Assembly (NCBI RefSeq): GCF_030268885.1
Contig: NZ_BSSA01000016.1
Location: forward strand, 62,001-126,000
Direction: 5' to 3'
Origin: Kitasatospora phosalacinea
GTDB taxonomy: Bacteria > Actinomycetota > Actinomycetes > Streptomycetales > Streptomycetaceae
Length of the DNA: 64,000 nt
Made by a program: the position numbers and the translations under genes. This document shows positions 1 to 7,066 of this stretch, one piece after another. A model generated the notes under the pieces. The model did not search any database, had not been told where the DNA came from, and saw only the letters and a program-made list of their open reading frames with translations. How positions within the stretch are numbered: the stretch's first letter is position 1; the number at the start of each line of letters is the position of its first letter.

Positions 1-1545
1 TCACGGCATCGCGTGCAGGTGCGAGCCGACGGTGTTGGCGATCTGGTTGCCCGCGGTGGCGTCCCAGTTGGTCGACCAGGTCATCGCACCGCCGATGGCC
101 GGCCAGGTCTGGCCCGGCTTGAAGGAGCCGCAGCTGGTGCCGTAGGCCAGGCAGTCCAGTGCGCTGTTCACCACCGACGGGCTGACGTAGCCGCCGCCCG
201 CCGCGCTGGTGGAGGCCGGGACGCCCAGGCCGACCTGGTCGGCGCGCAGGCCGCCCTGCAGCTGGATGCAGGCCAGGCCGGTGAGGAAGTTCTCGGTGCC
301 CTGCGAGTACACGCCGCCGTCGCAGCCGAGCATCGCCCCGCTGTTGTAGTACTGCATGTTGACGATGGTCAGGATGTCCTTGGTGGCCAGCGCCAGCTTG
401 AAGTACTCGCCGCCGGTGGACTGCATGCCGATGGTCTCCGGCGCCATGGTCAGCACGAAGCCGGAGCCGACCTTGGCCTGCAGCGCGTGCAGCGCCTGCG
501 ACATGTAGGTGGCGTTGACGCCGTTCTCCAGGTCGATGTCGATGCCGTCGAAGCCGTACTGCTGGATCAGGGCGTACGCCGAGTTGGCGAAGTTGGTCGC
601 GGCGGTGGAGTTGGACACCGAGACGGTGCCGTTCTGCCCGCCGACCGAGATGACGACCTTCTTGCCCGCCGCCCGCTTGGCCGCGATGTCGGCCTTGAAC
701 TGGGCCTCGGTGTACCCGCCGAGCTTGGCGGAGAGCGTCGGGTCCAGGGTGAAGCTGATCCCGCCCTGCGTGCTGGTGGCGTCCGCGAAGGCCACCGCGA
801 TGATGTCGTACGCGGCCGGGACGTCGCTGATCCGCTGCGGGGTGGCGCCGTTGTAGAAGTCCTGCCAGTAGCCGGTGAGCAAGTGCTTCCTGGGCGGCGG
901 TGGCGGCGTCGTGGTGCTCTGCGAGGGCGACGGCGAGGCGCTGACCGAGACGCTCGGCGAGGGGTCGACCACCGTCCCGGAGGGCGAGGGGGACGGGCTG
1001 GTGCCGGTGCCCGGCCCGACCAGCGAGACCTTGTCCACGGTGAACGGGGTCTGCCCGTACCAGCCGTGGAACCAGACCGACACCGAGGTGGTGGACGCGC
1101 CGGTGGTGAAGGTCGAGCTCAGGGTGTTCCAGCCGGAGTTGGAGCTCCAGGTGGACGGGTCGGTGCCGCCGGTGCCGGTGACGCCCGCGAACACGTAGCC
1201 GCCCTGCACCACGGCGCTCAGGGTGTAGGTCGAGTTCGGCAGCACGGCGACGGTCTGGCTGCAGTTGGCGTAGTCGGTGCCCGCCGGGGAGCCCTGCAGG
1301 TCCCAGCCGGTGGCGGCGTTGTTGACCGCGGTGACGGTCGGGCCGCAGGTCCACGGGCTGATGTGGTTGCCGGCCGAGAAGTCGCCGTTGACCACCACGT
1401 CGACGTTGGGCGCGACGCCGGCGGTGGCGGTGCCGGTGCCGGCCATCAGCAGGCCGGCCAGGCCGGTGGAGGCCGCGACCAGTCCGGCGAGCAGGGCCCG
1501 TCCGGTGCGCCGGTCCGGCCGCGGTTGGGGCTGTGGTGCACGCAT
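1..1545 (-). CDS. Secreted GH18 chitinase with N-terminal carbohydrate-binding module
   Basis: 514-residue secreted endochitinase of glycoside hydrolase family 18, expected to cut chitin outside the cell. Residues 1-42 form a signal peptide (Arg-rich start, hydrophobic core, Ala-rich end). Residues ~48-180 look like a beta-sandwich carbohydrate-binding module (opens VVNGDFSAG). A Pro/Ser/Thr linker follows (~180-218), then the GH18 barrel (~220-510). The barrel carries DGIDIDLE, matching the family signature DGxDxDxE with the catalytic Glu last, after a canonical SVGG strand. The frame is complete: the stop codon lies at the first bases of the window. The gene is transcribed away from folC, and a DasR-like site sits in its promoter. 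The GH18 call is firm; the exact CBM family is inferred only from fold-like sequence. Confidence 0.93.
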   Translation of the reverse strand: MRAPQPQPRPDRRTGRALLAGLVAASTGLAGLLMAGTGTATAGVAPNVDVVVNGDFSAGNHISPWTCGPTVTAVNNAATGWDLQGSPAGTDYANCSQTVAVLPNSTYTLSAVVQGGYVFAGVTGTGGTDPSTWSSNSGWNTLSSTFTTGASTTSVSVWFHGWYGQTPFTVDKVSLVGPGTGTSPSPSPSGTVVDPSPSVSVSASPSPSQSTTTPPPPPRKHLLTGYWQDFYNGATPQRISDVPAAYDIIAVAFADATSTQGGISFTLDPTLSAKLGGYTEAQFKADIAAKRAAGKKVVISVGGQNGTVSVSNSTAATNFANSAYALIQQYGFDGIDIDLENGVNATYMSQALHALQAKVGSGFVLTMAPETIGMQSTGGEYFKLALATKDILTIVNMQYYNSGAMLGCDGGVYSQGTENFLTGLACIQLQGGLRADQVGLGVPASTSAAGGGYVSPSVVNSALDCLAYGTSCGSFKPGQTWPAIGGAMTWSTNWDATAGNQIANTVGSHLHAMP

Positions 1546-1626
1546 GCCATCTCCATGTGGGGGAGTGTCGATGGGGGTGCGGTGCGGGGAGCTTCGAACG
1601 TGGAGCGGGTGGGAGCGACTACACGG

Positions 1627-1638
1627 TGGAGTAGACCA
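1627..1638. promoter_or_regulatory. DasR (dre)-like operator in the chitinase promoter
   Basis: The 12-mer TGGAGTAGACCA (reverse TGGTCTACTCCA) matches 10 of 12 positions of the dre core TGGTCTAGACCA bound by the N-acetylglucosamine-responsive repressor DasR. It is also like the repeats known in streptomycete chitinase promoters. On the minus strand a perfect TTGACA (1651 to 1646) lies just upstream, so the site falls in the spacer of the chitinase promoter, a position suited to repression. The motif is seen directly; DasR control is inferred. Confidence 0.6.
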
Positions 1639-1700
1639 ATTCCGGTGTCAAGAGGGCCCGCGCCCCGGGGCGCCCGTCCGGCCCGGGCGTACGGAGTCCT

Positions 1701-1706
1701 TAGACT
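1701..1706 (+). promoter_or_regulatory. folC -10 box, leaderless arrangement
   Basis: TAGACT ends exactly 6 bases before the folC GTG. Transcription from such a box would start at or next to the start codon, giving a leaderless mRNA. No Shine-Dalgarno precedes the GTG, which agrees. No clear -35 is visible. Confidence 0.6.
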
Positions 1707-1712
1707 GGCGGG

Positions 1713-3104
1713 GTGAGCGACAAGGCCGAGCCCAACCCCTACACCGTCCGTCCCGCCGACGCCGGCGGCACCGACCCCGAACTGCGCGCCGTCGAGGCCG
1801 AGCTGGCCACCCGCTGGCCGGAGAACAAGCTGGAGCCCTCGCTCGACCGGATCGAGGCGCTGATGGACATCCTCGGCCAGCCGCAGCGCTCCTACCCCTC
1901 CATCCACATCACCGGCACCAACGGCAAGACCTCCACCGCCCGGATGGTCGAGCAGCTGCTCGGCGCCTTCGAGCTGCGCACCGGCCGCTACACCTCCCCG
2001 CACGTGGAGTCCGTCACCGAGCGGATCAGCCTGGACGGCGCGCCGATCACCCCCGAGAAGTTCGTCGAGACCTACCGGGACATCGAGCCCTACGTGCAGA
2101 TGGTGGACGCCGCCCAGCCGGTCGCGATGTCCTTCTTCGAGGTGCTCACCGGCATGGCGTACGCCGCCTTCGCCGACGCCCCGGTGGACGTCGCGGTGGT
2201 CGAGGTCGGCATGGGCGGCTCCTGGGACGCCACCAACGTGATCGACGCCCAGGTCGCCGTGATCACCCCGATCGGCCTGGACCACACCGACAAGCTGGGG
2301 GAGACCACCGGCGAGATCGCGGTCGAGAAGTCCGGCATCGTCAAGCCCGGCGCCCTCGCCGTGGTCGCCCAGCAGCAGCTGGACGCCGCCGAGACCATCC
2401 TGCGCCGCGCCGTCGAGGTGGACGCCACGGTGGCCCGCGAGGGCATGGAGTTCGGCGTGCTGCGCCGCGAGGTCGCGGTCGGCGGCCAGCTGGTGACCCT
2501 GCGCGGCCTCGGCGGCCACGAGTACCAGGACCTCTTCCTCCCGCTGCACGGCGACCACCAGGCGCAGAACGCCGCACTGGCGCTGACCGCCGTCGAGGCC
2601 TTCTTCGGCGTCGGCCAGGGCGGTGCCGAGCACCTGGACGAGGACAAGGTCCGGCAGGCGTTCTCCGGCGTCTCCTCCCCGGGCCGGCTGGAGGTCGTCC
2701 GGCGCAGCCCCACCGTCATCCTGGACGCCGCGCACAACCCGCACGGCGCGCAGGCCGCGGTCAACGCGCTCGGCGAGGCCTTCGGCTTCACCAAACTGGT
2801 CGGCGTGATCGGCACCAGCGGCGACAAGGACGTCACCGGCCTGCTGGAGGTGTTCGAGCCGATCCTCGCCGAGGTCGTGGTCACCCAGAACTCCACCCAC
2901 CGCGCGATGCCGGTCGACCGGCTCGCCGCCCTCGCCGTCGAGGTCTTCGGCGAGGACCGGGTGCAGGTCGAGCCCCGCCTCGACGACGCGATCGACGCCG
3001 CCGTCACCCTGGCCGAGGAGGAGGACCTCGGCGGCGCCGGCGTCCTGGTCACCGGCTCCGTCATCACGGTGGGCGAGGCGCGCCTGCTGTTCGGAAGGAA
3101 GTAG
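1713..3104 (+). CDS. folC: Folylpolyglutamate synthase / dihydrofolate synthase
   Basis: 463-residue ATP-dependent ligase that joins L-glutamate to dihydropteroate and/or extends the glutamate tail of folates in the cytoplasm. The Mur-ligase-like ATP loop ITGTNGKTS is at residues 66-74. The central domain includes VEVGMGGSWDATN, the usual FolC signature. The C-terminal domain begins near residue 320 with DAAHNPHGAQA. Length is normal for the family. The GTG start is supported by a -10 box 6 bases upstream. A DUF4233 gene follows after 6 bases, an arrangement usual in actinobacteria, so the two are probably co-transcribed. Confidence 0.96.
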   Translation: MSDKAEPNPYTVRPADAGGTDPELRAVEAELATRWPENKLEPSLDRIEALMDILGQPQRSYPSIHITGTNGKTSTARMVEQLLGAFELRTGRYTSPHVESVTERISLDGAPITPEKFVETYRDIEPYVQMVDAAQPVAMSFFEVLTGMAYAAFADAPVDVAVVEVGMGGSWDATNVIDAQVAVITPIGLDHTDKLGETTGEIAVEKSGIVKPGALAVVAQQQLDAAETILRRAVEVDATVAREGMEFGVLRREVAVGGQLVTLRGLGGHEYQDLFLPLHGDHQAQNAALALTAVEAFFGVGQGGAEHLDEDKVRQAFSGVSSPGRLEVVRRSPTVILDAAHNPHGAQAAVNALGEAFGFTKLVGVIGTSGDKDVTGLLEVFEPILAEVVVTQNSTHRAMPVDRLAALAVEVFGEDRVQVEPRLDDAIDAAVTLAEEEDLGGAGVLVTGSVITVGEARLLFGRK

Positions 3105-3110
3105 CCGCCG

Positions 3111-3473
3111 ATGCGCACCCTGTGCTCCTCCACGCTGATCGGCGAGGCCCTGCTGATCATGTTCGCCGGCCTGGTCGCGATGAAGCTCACCGACGTCGGC
3201 ACCGGCACCATCTGGGCGGTCAGCGCGGTGGCGATCGCGCTGTGCGTGCTGCTCTGCGGCGTGATCACCCGCCCCGGCGCGGTGCACGTGGGCTGGGCGC
3301 TGCAGGTGGCCGTGCTGGCCAGCGGGCTGGTGCTGCCGACCATGTACGCCTTCGGCGTGGTCTTCGGCGGCCTGTGGTGGTGCTCGGTCCACTACGGCCG
3401 CAAGATCGACGTGCTCAAGGCCCAGCGGGCGGCCGCCCAGGCCGCGGCCGAGGCGGCCCCGGCCACCGCCTGA
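3111..3473 (+). CDS. DUF4233 membrane protein
   Basis: 120-residue protein with about four hydrophobic segments (near residues 8-26, 34-52, 60-80 and 84-100) and a short basic, Ala-rich tail. It matches my knowledge of DUF4233, a small actinobacterial integral membrane family that sits directly after folC. ATG start, 6 bases after the folC stop, so probably translated from the same transcript. Function is unknown. The only context is the constant link to folC and the nearby nucleotide kinase ndk, which does not define a role. Confidence 0.85.
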   Translation: MRTLCSSTLIGEALLIMFAGLVAMKLTDVGTGTIWAVSAVAIALCVLLCGVITRPGAVHVGWALQVAVLASGLVLPTMYAFGVVFGGLWWCSVHYGRKIDVLKAQRAAAQAAAEAAPATA

Positions 3474-3592
3474 GCCGCCCGGCCGACGGACCCGGCCGCC
3501 CTGGTCAGCGGCCCCCGACCGGCCCGGCCACCCGGTCGGGGTAGTGTCGGGGGCACAGTCAAGGCCGATCGACACACTCCAGGAGCCGCCCC

Positions 3593-4006
3593 GTGTCCCA
3601 GCGCACTCTCGTCCTGCTCAAGCCCGACGCCGTGGAGCGCGGCCTGGCCGGCGAGATCATCAGCCGGATCGAGCGCAAGGCCGGCTGGCGGTTCGCTGCG
3701 ATGGAGCTTCGCACCTTCGACCGCGCCACCCTGGAGCAGCACTACGCCGAGCACGTCGGCCGCGACTTCTACGAGCCGCTGCTGGCCTTCATGACCTCCG
3801 GCCCGTCGATCGCGCTGATCGTCGAGGGCGAGAACGTCGTCCCCGGCATCCGCGCGCTGGCCGGTGCGACCGACCCGCTGGCGGCCGGTGCGGGCACCAT
3901 CCGCGGCGACTACGCGACCATCACCCGGGAGAACCTGATCCACGCCTCGGACTCCCCGGAGTCGGCCGAGCGCGAGATCAAGATCTTCTTCCCGGCCCAC
4001 GCGTGA
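3593..4006 (+). CDS. ndk: Nucleoside diphosphate kinase
   Basis: 137-residue cytoplasmic enzyme that passes the gamma-phosphate of ATP to nucleoside diphosphates through a phospho-histidine. The N-terminus RTLVLLKPDAVERGL is typical. The catalytic histidine is H117 in NLIHASDS (family NxxHxSDS). Length is the usual 135-150 residues. The GTG start follows an AGGAG-type ribosome-binding site (around 3581) and a TAGTGT -10 candidate at 3542-3547, suggesting its own promoter separate from folC. A hairpin terminator follows. Confidence 0.97.
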   Translation: MSQRTLVLLKPDAVERGLAGEIISRIERKAGWRFAAMELRTFDRATLEQHYAEHVGRDFYEPLLAFMTSGPSIALIVEGENVVPGIRALAGATDPLAAGAGTIRGDYATITRENLIHASDSPESAEREIKIFFPAHA

Positions 4007-4026
4007 GGATCCTGTAGCGATCCGGT

Positions 4027-4053
4027 GCCCCGTGCCCACATCGGGCATGGGGC
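4027..4053 (+). terminator. Hairpin terminator after ndk
   Basis: An 11-bp stem (4027-4037 with 4043-4053, one G-T pair) closed by the loop ACATC, 20 bases after the ndk stop. There is no U-tract, as is common in high-GC actinobacteria. Confidence 0.6.
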
Positions 4054-4132
4054 GCCGTTCCGGGGGAAGCCGCAGCTCAGGAGCCGGATGGCGGGTCCTG
4101 TTGCTCCCTCTGGGCGTTAATCGTCAAATCAC

Positions 4133-4158
4133 GGAACCCTACCCTCCGACACGGCGTC
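4133..4158 (+). promoter_or_regulatory. Candidate ECF-sigma promoter upstream of mreB
   Basis: GGAACC (4133-4138), a 16-base spacer and CGTC (4155-4158) match the architecture of ECF promoters of the SigE type, which respond to envelope stress in streptomycetes. It lies in the 351-base ndk-mreB gap, about 200 bases before mreB. A second -10-like hexamer, TACGAT, is at 4237-4242. Sigma-factor assignment is inference. Confidence 0.45.
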
Positions 4159-4357
4159 CCAATGCCAGGAGAAGCCGATTCGCCCCCGGAGAATGGGCGG
4201 CACGCCGTACCCGCCGCCCGCGCTGACCGGCGTGACTACGATGGACCCAACTCACGGGCACGGAGCGGCTGCTCAGCCGCCGTCAGCCCTGCCGCGGGCG
4301 CGTACGGCCGGCCCGCTCCCCGCCCTGATCCGAACTCGGGAAGGCTCACGACATCCC

Positions 4358-5395
4358 ATGGCGAACAACCTGTCGTTTCTCGGCCGGGACCTGGCGATCG
4401 ACCTAGGCACCGCGAACACGCTGGTGTACGTCCGGGGCAAGGGCATCGTGCTGAACGAACCGTCGGTGGTGGCGGTCAACACCAACACCGGCGGGATCCT
4501 CGCGGTCGGGGCCGAGGCGAAGAAGATGATCGGCCGCACCCCCGGCAACATCGTCGCGATCCGCCCGCTCAAGGACGGCGTGATCGCCGACTTCGAGATC
4601 ACCGAGCGGATGCTGCGGTACTTCATCATGAAGATCCACCGCCGCCGCTACCTGGTCCGCCCGCGGGTCGTGGTCTGCGTCCCCTCCGGCATCACCGGCG
4701 TCGAGCGCCGCGCCGTGGTCGAGGCCAGCATGCAGGCCGGCGCCCGCCAGGTGCACATCATCGAGGAGCCGATGGCCGCGGCGATCGGCTCGGGCCTGCC
4801 GGTGCACGAGCCCACCGGCAACATGGTGGTCGACATCGGCGGCGGCACCACCGAGGTGGCGGTGATCTCGCTCGGCGGGATCGTCACCGCCCAGTCGCTG
4901 CGGGTGGCGGGCGACGAGCTGGACAGCGCGATCGTCCAGCACATCAAGAAGGAGTACAGCCTGCTGCTGGGCGAGCGCTCCGCCGAGCAGATCAAGATGT
5001 CGATCGGCTCCGCGTTCGGCCTGGAGGGCGAGAAGGACGAGCACGCCGAGATCCGCGGCCGCGACCTGGTCTCCGGCCTGCCGAAGACCGTGGTGATCTC
5101 GGCCGCCGAGGTCCGCGAGGCCATCGACGAGCCGGTGAACTCGATCATCGACTCGGTGAAGACCACCCTGGACCAGTGCCCGCCGGAGCTGGCGGGCGAC
5201 GTGATGGACCGCGGCATCGTGCTCACCGGCGGCGGCGCCCTGCTGCGCGGCCTGGACGAGCGGCTGCGCCGGGAGACCGGCATGCCGGTGCACATCGCGG
5301 AGAACCCGCTGGACTCGGTGGCGCTGGGGGCGGGCAAGTGCGTCGAGGAGTTCGAGGCGCTGCAGCAGGTACTGGACGCCCAGCCGCGTCGTTGA
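4358..5395 (+). CDS. mreB: Rod-shape/actin-like protein MreB
   Basis: 345-residue bacterial actin that polymerises under the membrane and guides cell-wall synthesis; in streptomycetes it acts mainly in spore-wall formation. Nucleotide-binding motifs are present: phosphate 1 LAIDLGTANT (residues ~12-21), phosphate 2 VVDIGGGTTE (~157-166) and the adenosine motif VLTGGGALLRG (~287-297). I chose the ATG giving MANNLSFLGRD because homology begins there; the open frame upstream to 4193 is proline-rich and unlike MreB. It heads the mreB-mreC-mreD-mrdA-rodA cluster. The long upstream region with an ECF-like promoter suggests regulation by envelope stress or development. Confidence 0.96.
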   Translation: MANNLSFLGRDLAIDLGTANTLVYVRGKGIVLNEPSVVAVNTNTGGILAVGAEAKKMIGRTPGNIVAIRPLKDGVIADFEITERMLRYFIMKIHRRRYLVRPRVVVCVPSGITGVERRAVVEASMQAGARQVHIIEEPMAAAIGSGLPVHEPTGNMVVDIGGGTTEVAVISLGGIVTAQSLRVAGDELDSAIVQHIKKEYSLLLGERSAEQIKMSIGSAFGLEGEKDEHAEIRGRDLVSGLPKTVVISAAEVREAIDEPVNSIIDSVKTTLDQCPPELAGDVMDRGIVLTGGGALLRGLDERLRRETGMPVHIAENPLDSVALGAGKCVEEFEALQQVLDAQPRR

Positions 5396-5465
5396 GCAAG
5401 GCAATTCGAACTACACACCGAGCCGGGCAGAAGAGCACCCGGCACGAAGGGGCGGCGGCGGCACC

Positions 5466-6401
5466 GTGAGGGACACCCGACAGAGTCGACTAATGCTGGT
5501 CCTGCTGGTCCTGGTGGCCTTCGCACTGATCACCGTGGACATCAAGGGCGGCGAGGACTCGCCGCTCGGCGGTGCCCGCCGGGCCGCCGCCTCCGCGCTC
5601 GGCCCGGTGGAGGACGCCGCGGCGGGCGCGGTCGACCCGGTGGCCGGCTACATCCGGGCGATCCGCGACGCGGGCACCCACCAGCAGCGCCTGGACCAGA
5701 TCACCCGCGAGAACACCGAGCTGCGCCAGAAGCTCGCCTCCTCCGACGCCGCCACCGGCCGCACCAAGCAGCTCGACGACATGCTGCGCACCGCCGGCTC
5801 CGGCGGCTACACGGTCAAGGCCGCCCAGGTGATCGCGATCGGCGCCGCCCAGGGCTTCTCCTGGACGATCACCATCGACGCGGGCAGCGACGACGGCCTG
5901 ACCCGGGACATGACGGTCATCGACGGCCAGGGCCTGGTCGGCCGGATCACCACCGTCGCGCCCACCACCGCCACCGTGCTGCTCGCCTCCGACCCGGGCT
6001 TCACCGCCGGGGTCCGGTTGGAGGGCAGCGGCGAGATCGGCTTCGCGGCCGGCCAGGGCGCCTCGCCGATGCGGATCGAGCTGCTCAACGGCCGGGCCCA
6101 GGTCAAGGCGGGCGACCGGCTGGTCACCTTCGGCTCGCAGAGTGGCCGCCCGTTCGTGCCCGGCGTGCCGGTCGGCACCGTCAAGGAGGTGCAGGCCACC
6201 CCCGGCCAGCTCACCAAGACCATCCTGGTCGAGCCGTACGTGCAGTTCACCCGGCTCGACCTGGTCGGCGTGGTGGTCGTCCCGCCGCGCACCGACCCGC
6301 GCGACGCGGTGCTGCCGCCGGTGCCCGCCGCGTCCGCCGGCGCCGCGGGCAACCCGCAGGCGCCGATCGCCGCCGTACCGCCGACCACCGGGGGGAACTG
6401 A
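5466..6401 (+). CDS. mreC: Rod shape-determining protein MreC
   Basis: 311-residue membrane-anchored scaffold linking the MreB filament to periplasm-side wall synthases. A single N-terminal transmembrane segment (residues ~9-24) is followed by a coiled coil (~65-95, rich in Gln/Glu/Leu, ending ENTELRQKLASS) and two beta domains (~115-280). The tail is Pro/Ala-rich. The GTG start lies 70 bases after mreB. The stop overlaps the mreD start (TGATG), so mreC and mreD are translationally coupled. Confidence 0.94.
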   Translation: MRDTRQSRLMLVLLVLVAFALITVDIKGGEDSPLGGARRAAASALGPVEDAAAGAVDPVAGYIRAIRDAGTHQQRLDQITRENTELRQKLASSDAATGRTKQLDDMLRTAGSGGYTVKAAQVIAIGAAQGFSWTITIDAGSDDGLTRDMTVIDGQGLVGRITTVAPTTATVLLASDPGFTAGVRLEGSGEIGFAAGQGASPMRIELLNGRAQVKAGDRLVTFGSQSGRPFVPGVPVGTVKEVQATPGQLTKTILVEPYVQFTRLDLVGVVVVPPRTDPRDAVLPPVPAASAGAAGNPQAPIAAVPPTTGGN

Positions 6402-7045
6402 TGCCGCGTCTGAACCGGATCCTGCTGTCCGCCGTGCTGCTGGTGCTGGCCCTGGTGATCCAGGTCAGCGTCCTCGGCCGGCTCCAACTGCCCGGCGCCA
6501 CCCCGGACCTGCTGATGCTGGTGGTGGTCGGCCTGGCCCTGGTGTACGGCCCGGCGGGCGGCTGCCTGGTCGGCTTCTGCGCCGGCCTGCTGGCCGACGT
6601 CGCCCCGCCGTCCGACCACGCGATCGGCCGGTACGCGCTGGTGCTGTGCCTGGTCGGCTACGGCGCCGGGCTGCTCAAGCCGGAGGGCGGCCGGCAGCGC
6701 TCGGCGCTGTCCGCGCTGGGCGTGGTGGCGGTCGCCGCGGTGGTCTCCACCCTGCTGTACGCGACGGTCGGCGCCCTGGTCGGCGACACCGCGGCCCGGC
6801 ACGTCGGCCTGACCGGCCTGGTGTTCAGCGCCCTGCTGTACGACGTGCTGCTGGCCCCCTTCACGGTGCCGCTGGTGATGCTGCTGGCCCGCCGCTTCGA
6901 CGGCGACCGGGCACTCAACGAGACGGTGCGCGGCGCGGACGGCGGCTCCGGCCTCGGCGCGCTGGCCCGCTACCGCACCACCCGCGAGCCCTCCGCCACC
7001 CCCTACAAGAAGAAGCGCGCGCTCGGCCTCGCCAAGCGCCCCTGA
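6401..7045 (+). CDS. mreD: Rod shape-determining protein MreD
   Basis: 214-residue integral membrane protein with about five to six hydrophobic helices across residues 5-170, then a basic cytoplasmic tail ending in Lys/Arg. It is the membrane partner of MreC in the elongasome. Bacterial MreD is usually 160-180 residues, so this one has an extra ~35-residue polar tail (from about residue 175). The ATG overlaps the mreC stop by one base. The mrdA GTG follows after 21 bases. Confidence 0.9.
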   Translation: MPRLNRILLSAVLLVLALVIQVSVLGRLQLPGATPDLLMLVVVGLALVYGPAGGCLVGFCAGLLADVAPPSDHAIGRYALVLCLVGYGAGLLKPEGGRQRSALSALGVVAVAAVVSTLLYATVGALVGDTAARHVGLTGLVFSALLYDVLLAPFTVPLVMLLARRFDGDRALNETVRGADGGSGLGALARYRTTREPSATPYKKKRALGLAKRP

Positions 7046-7066
7046 GCCGGGACGGAGTCCGCGCAC

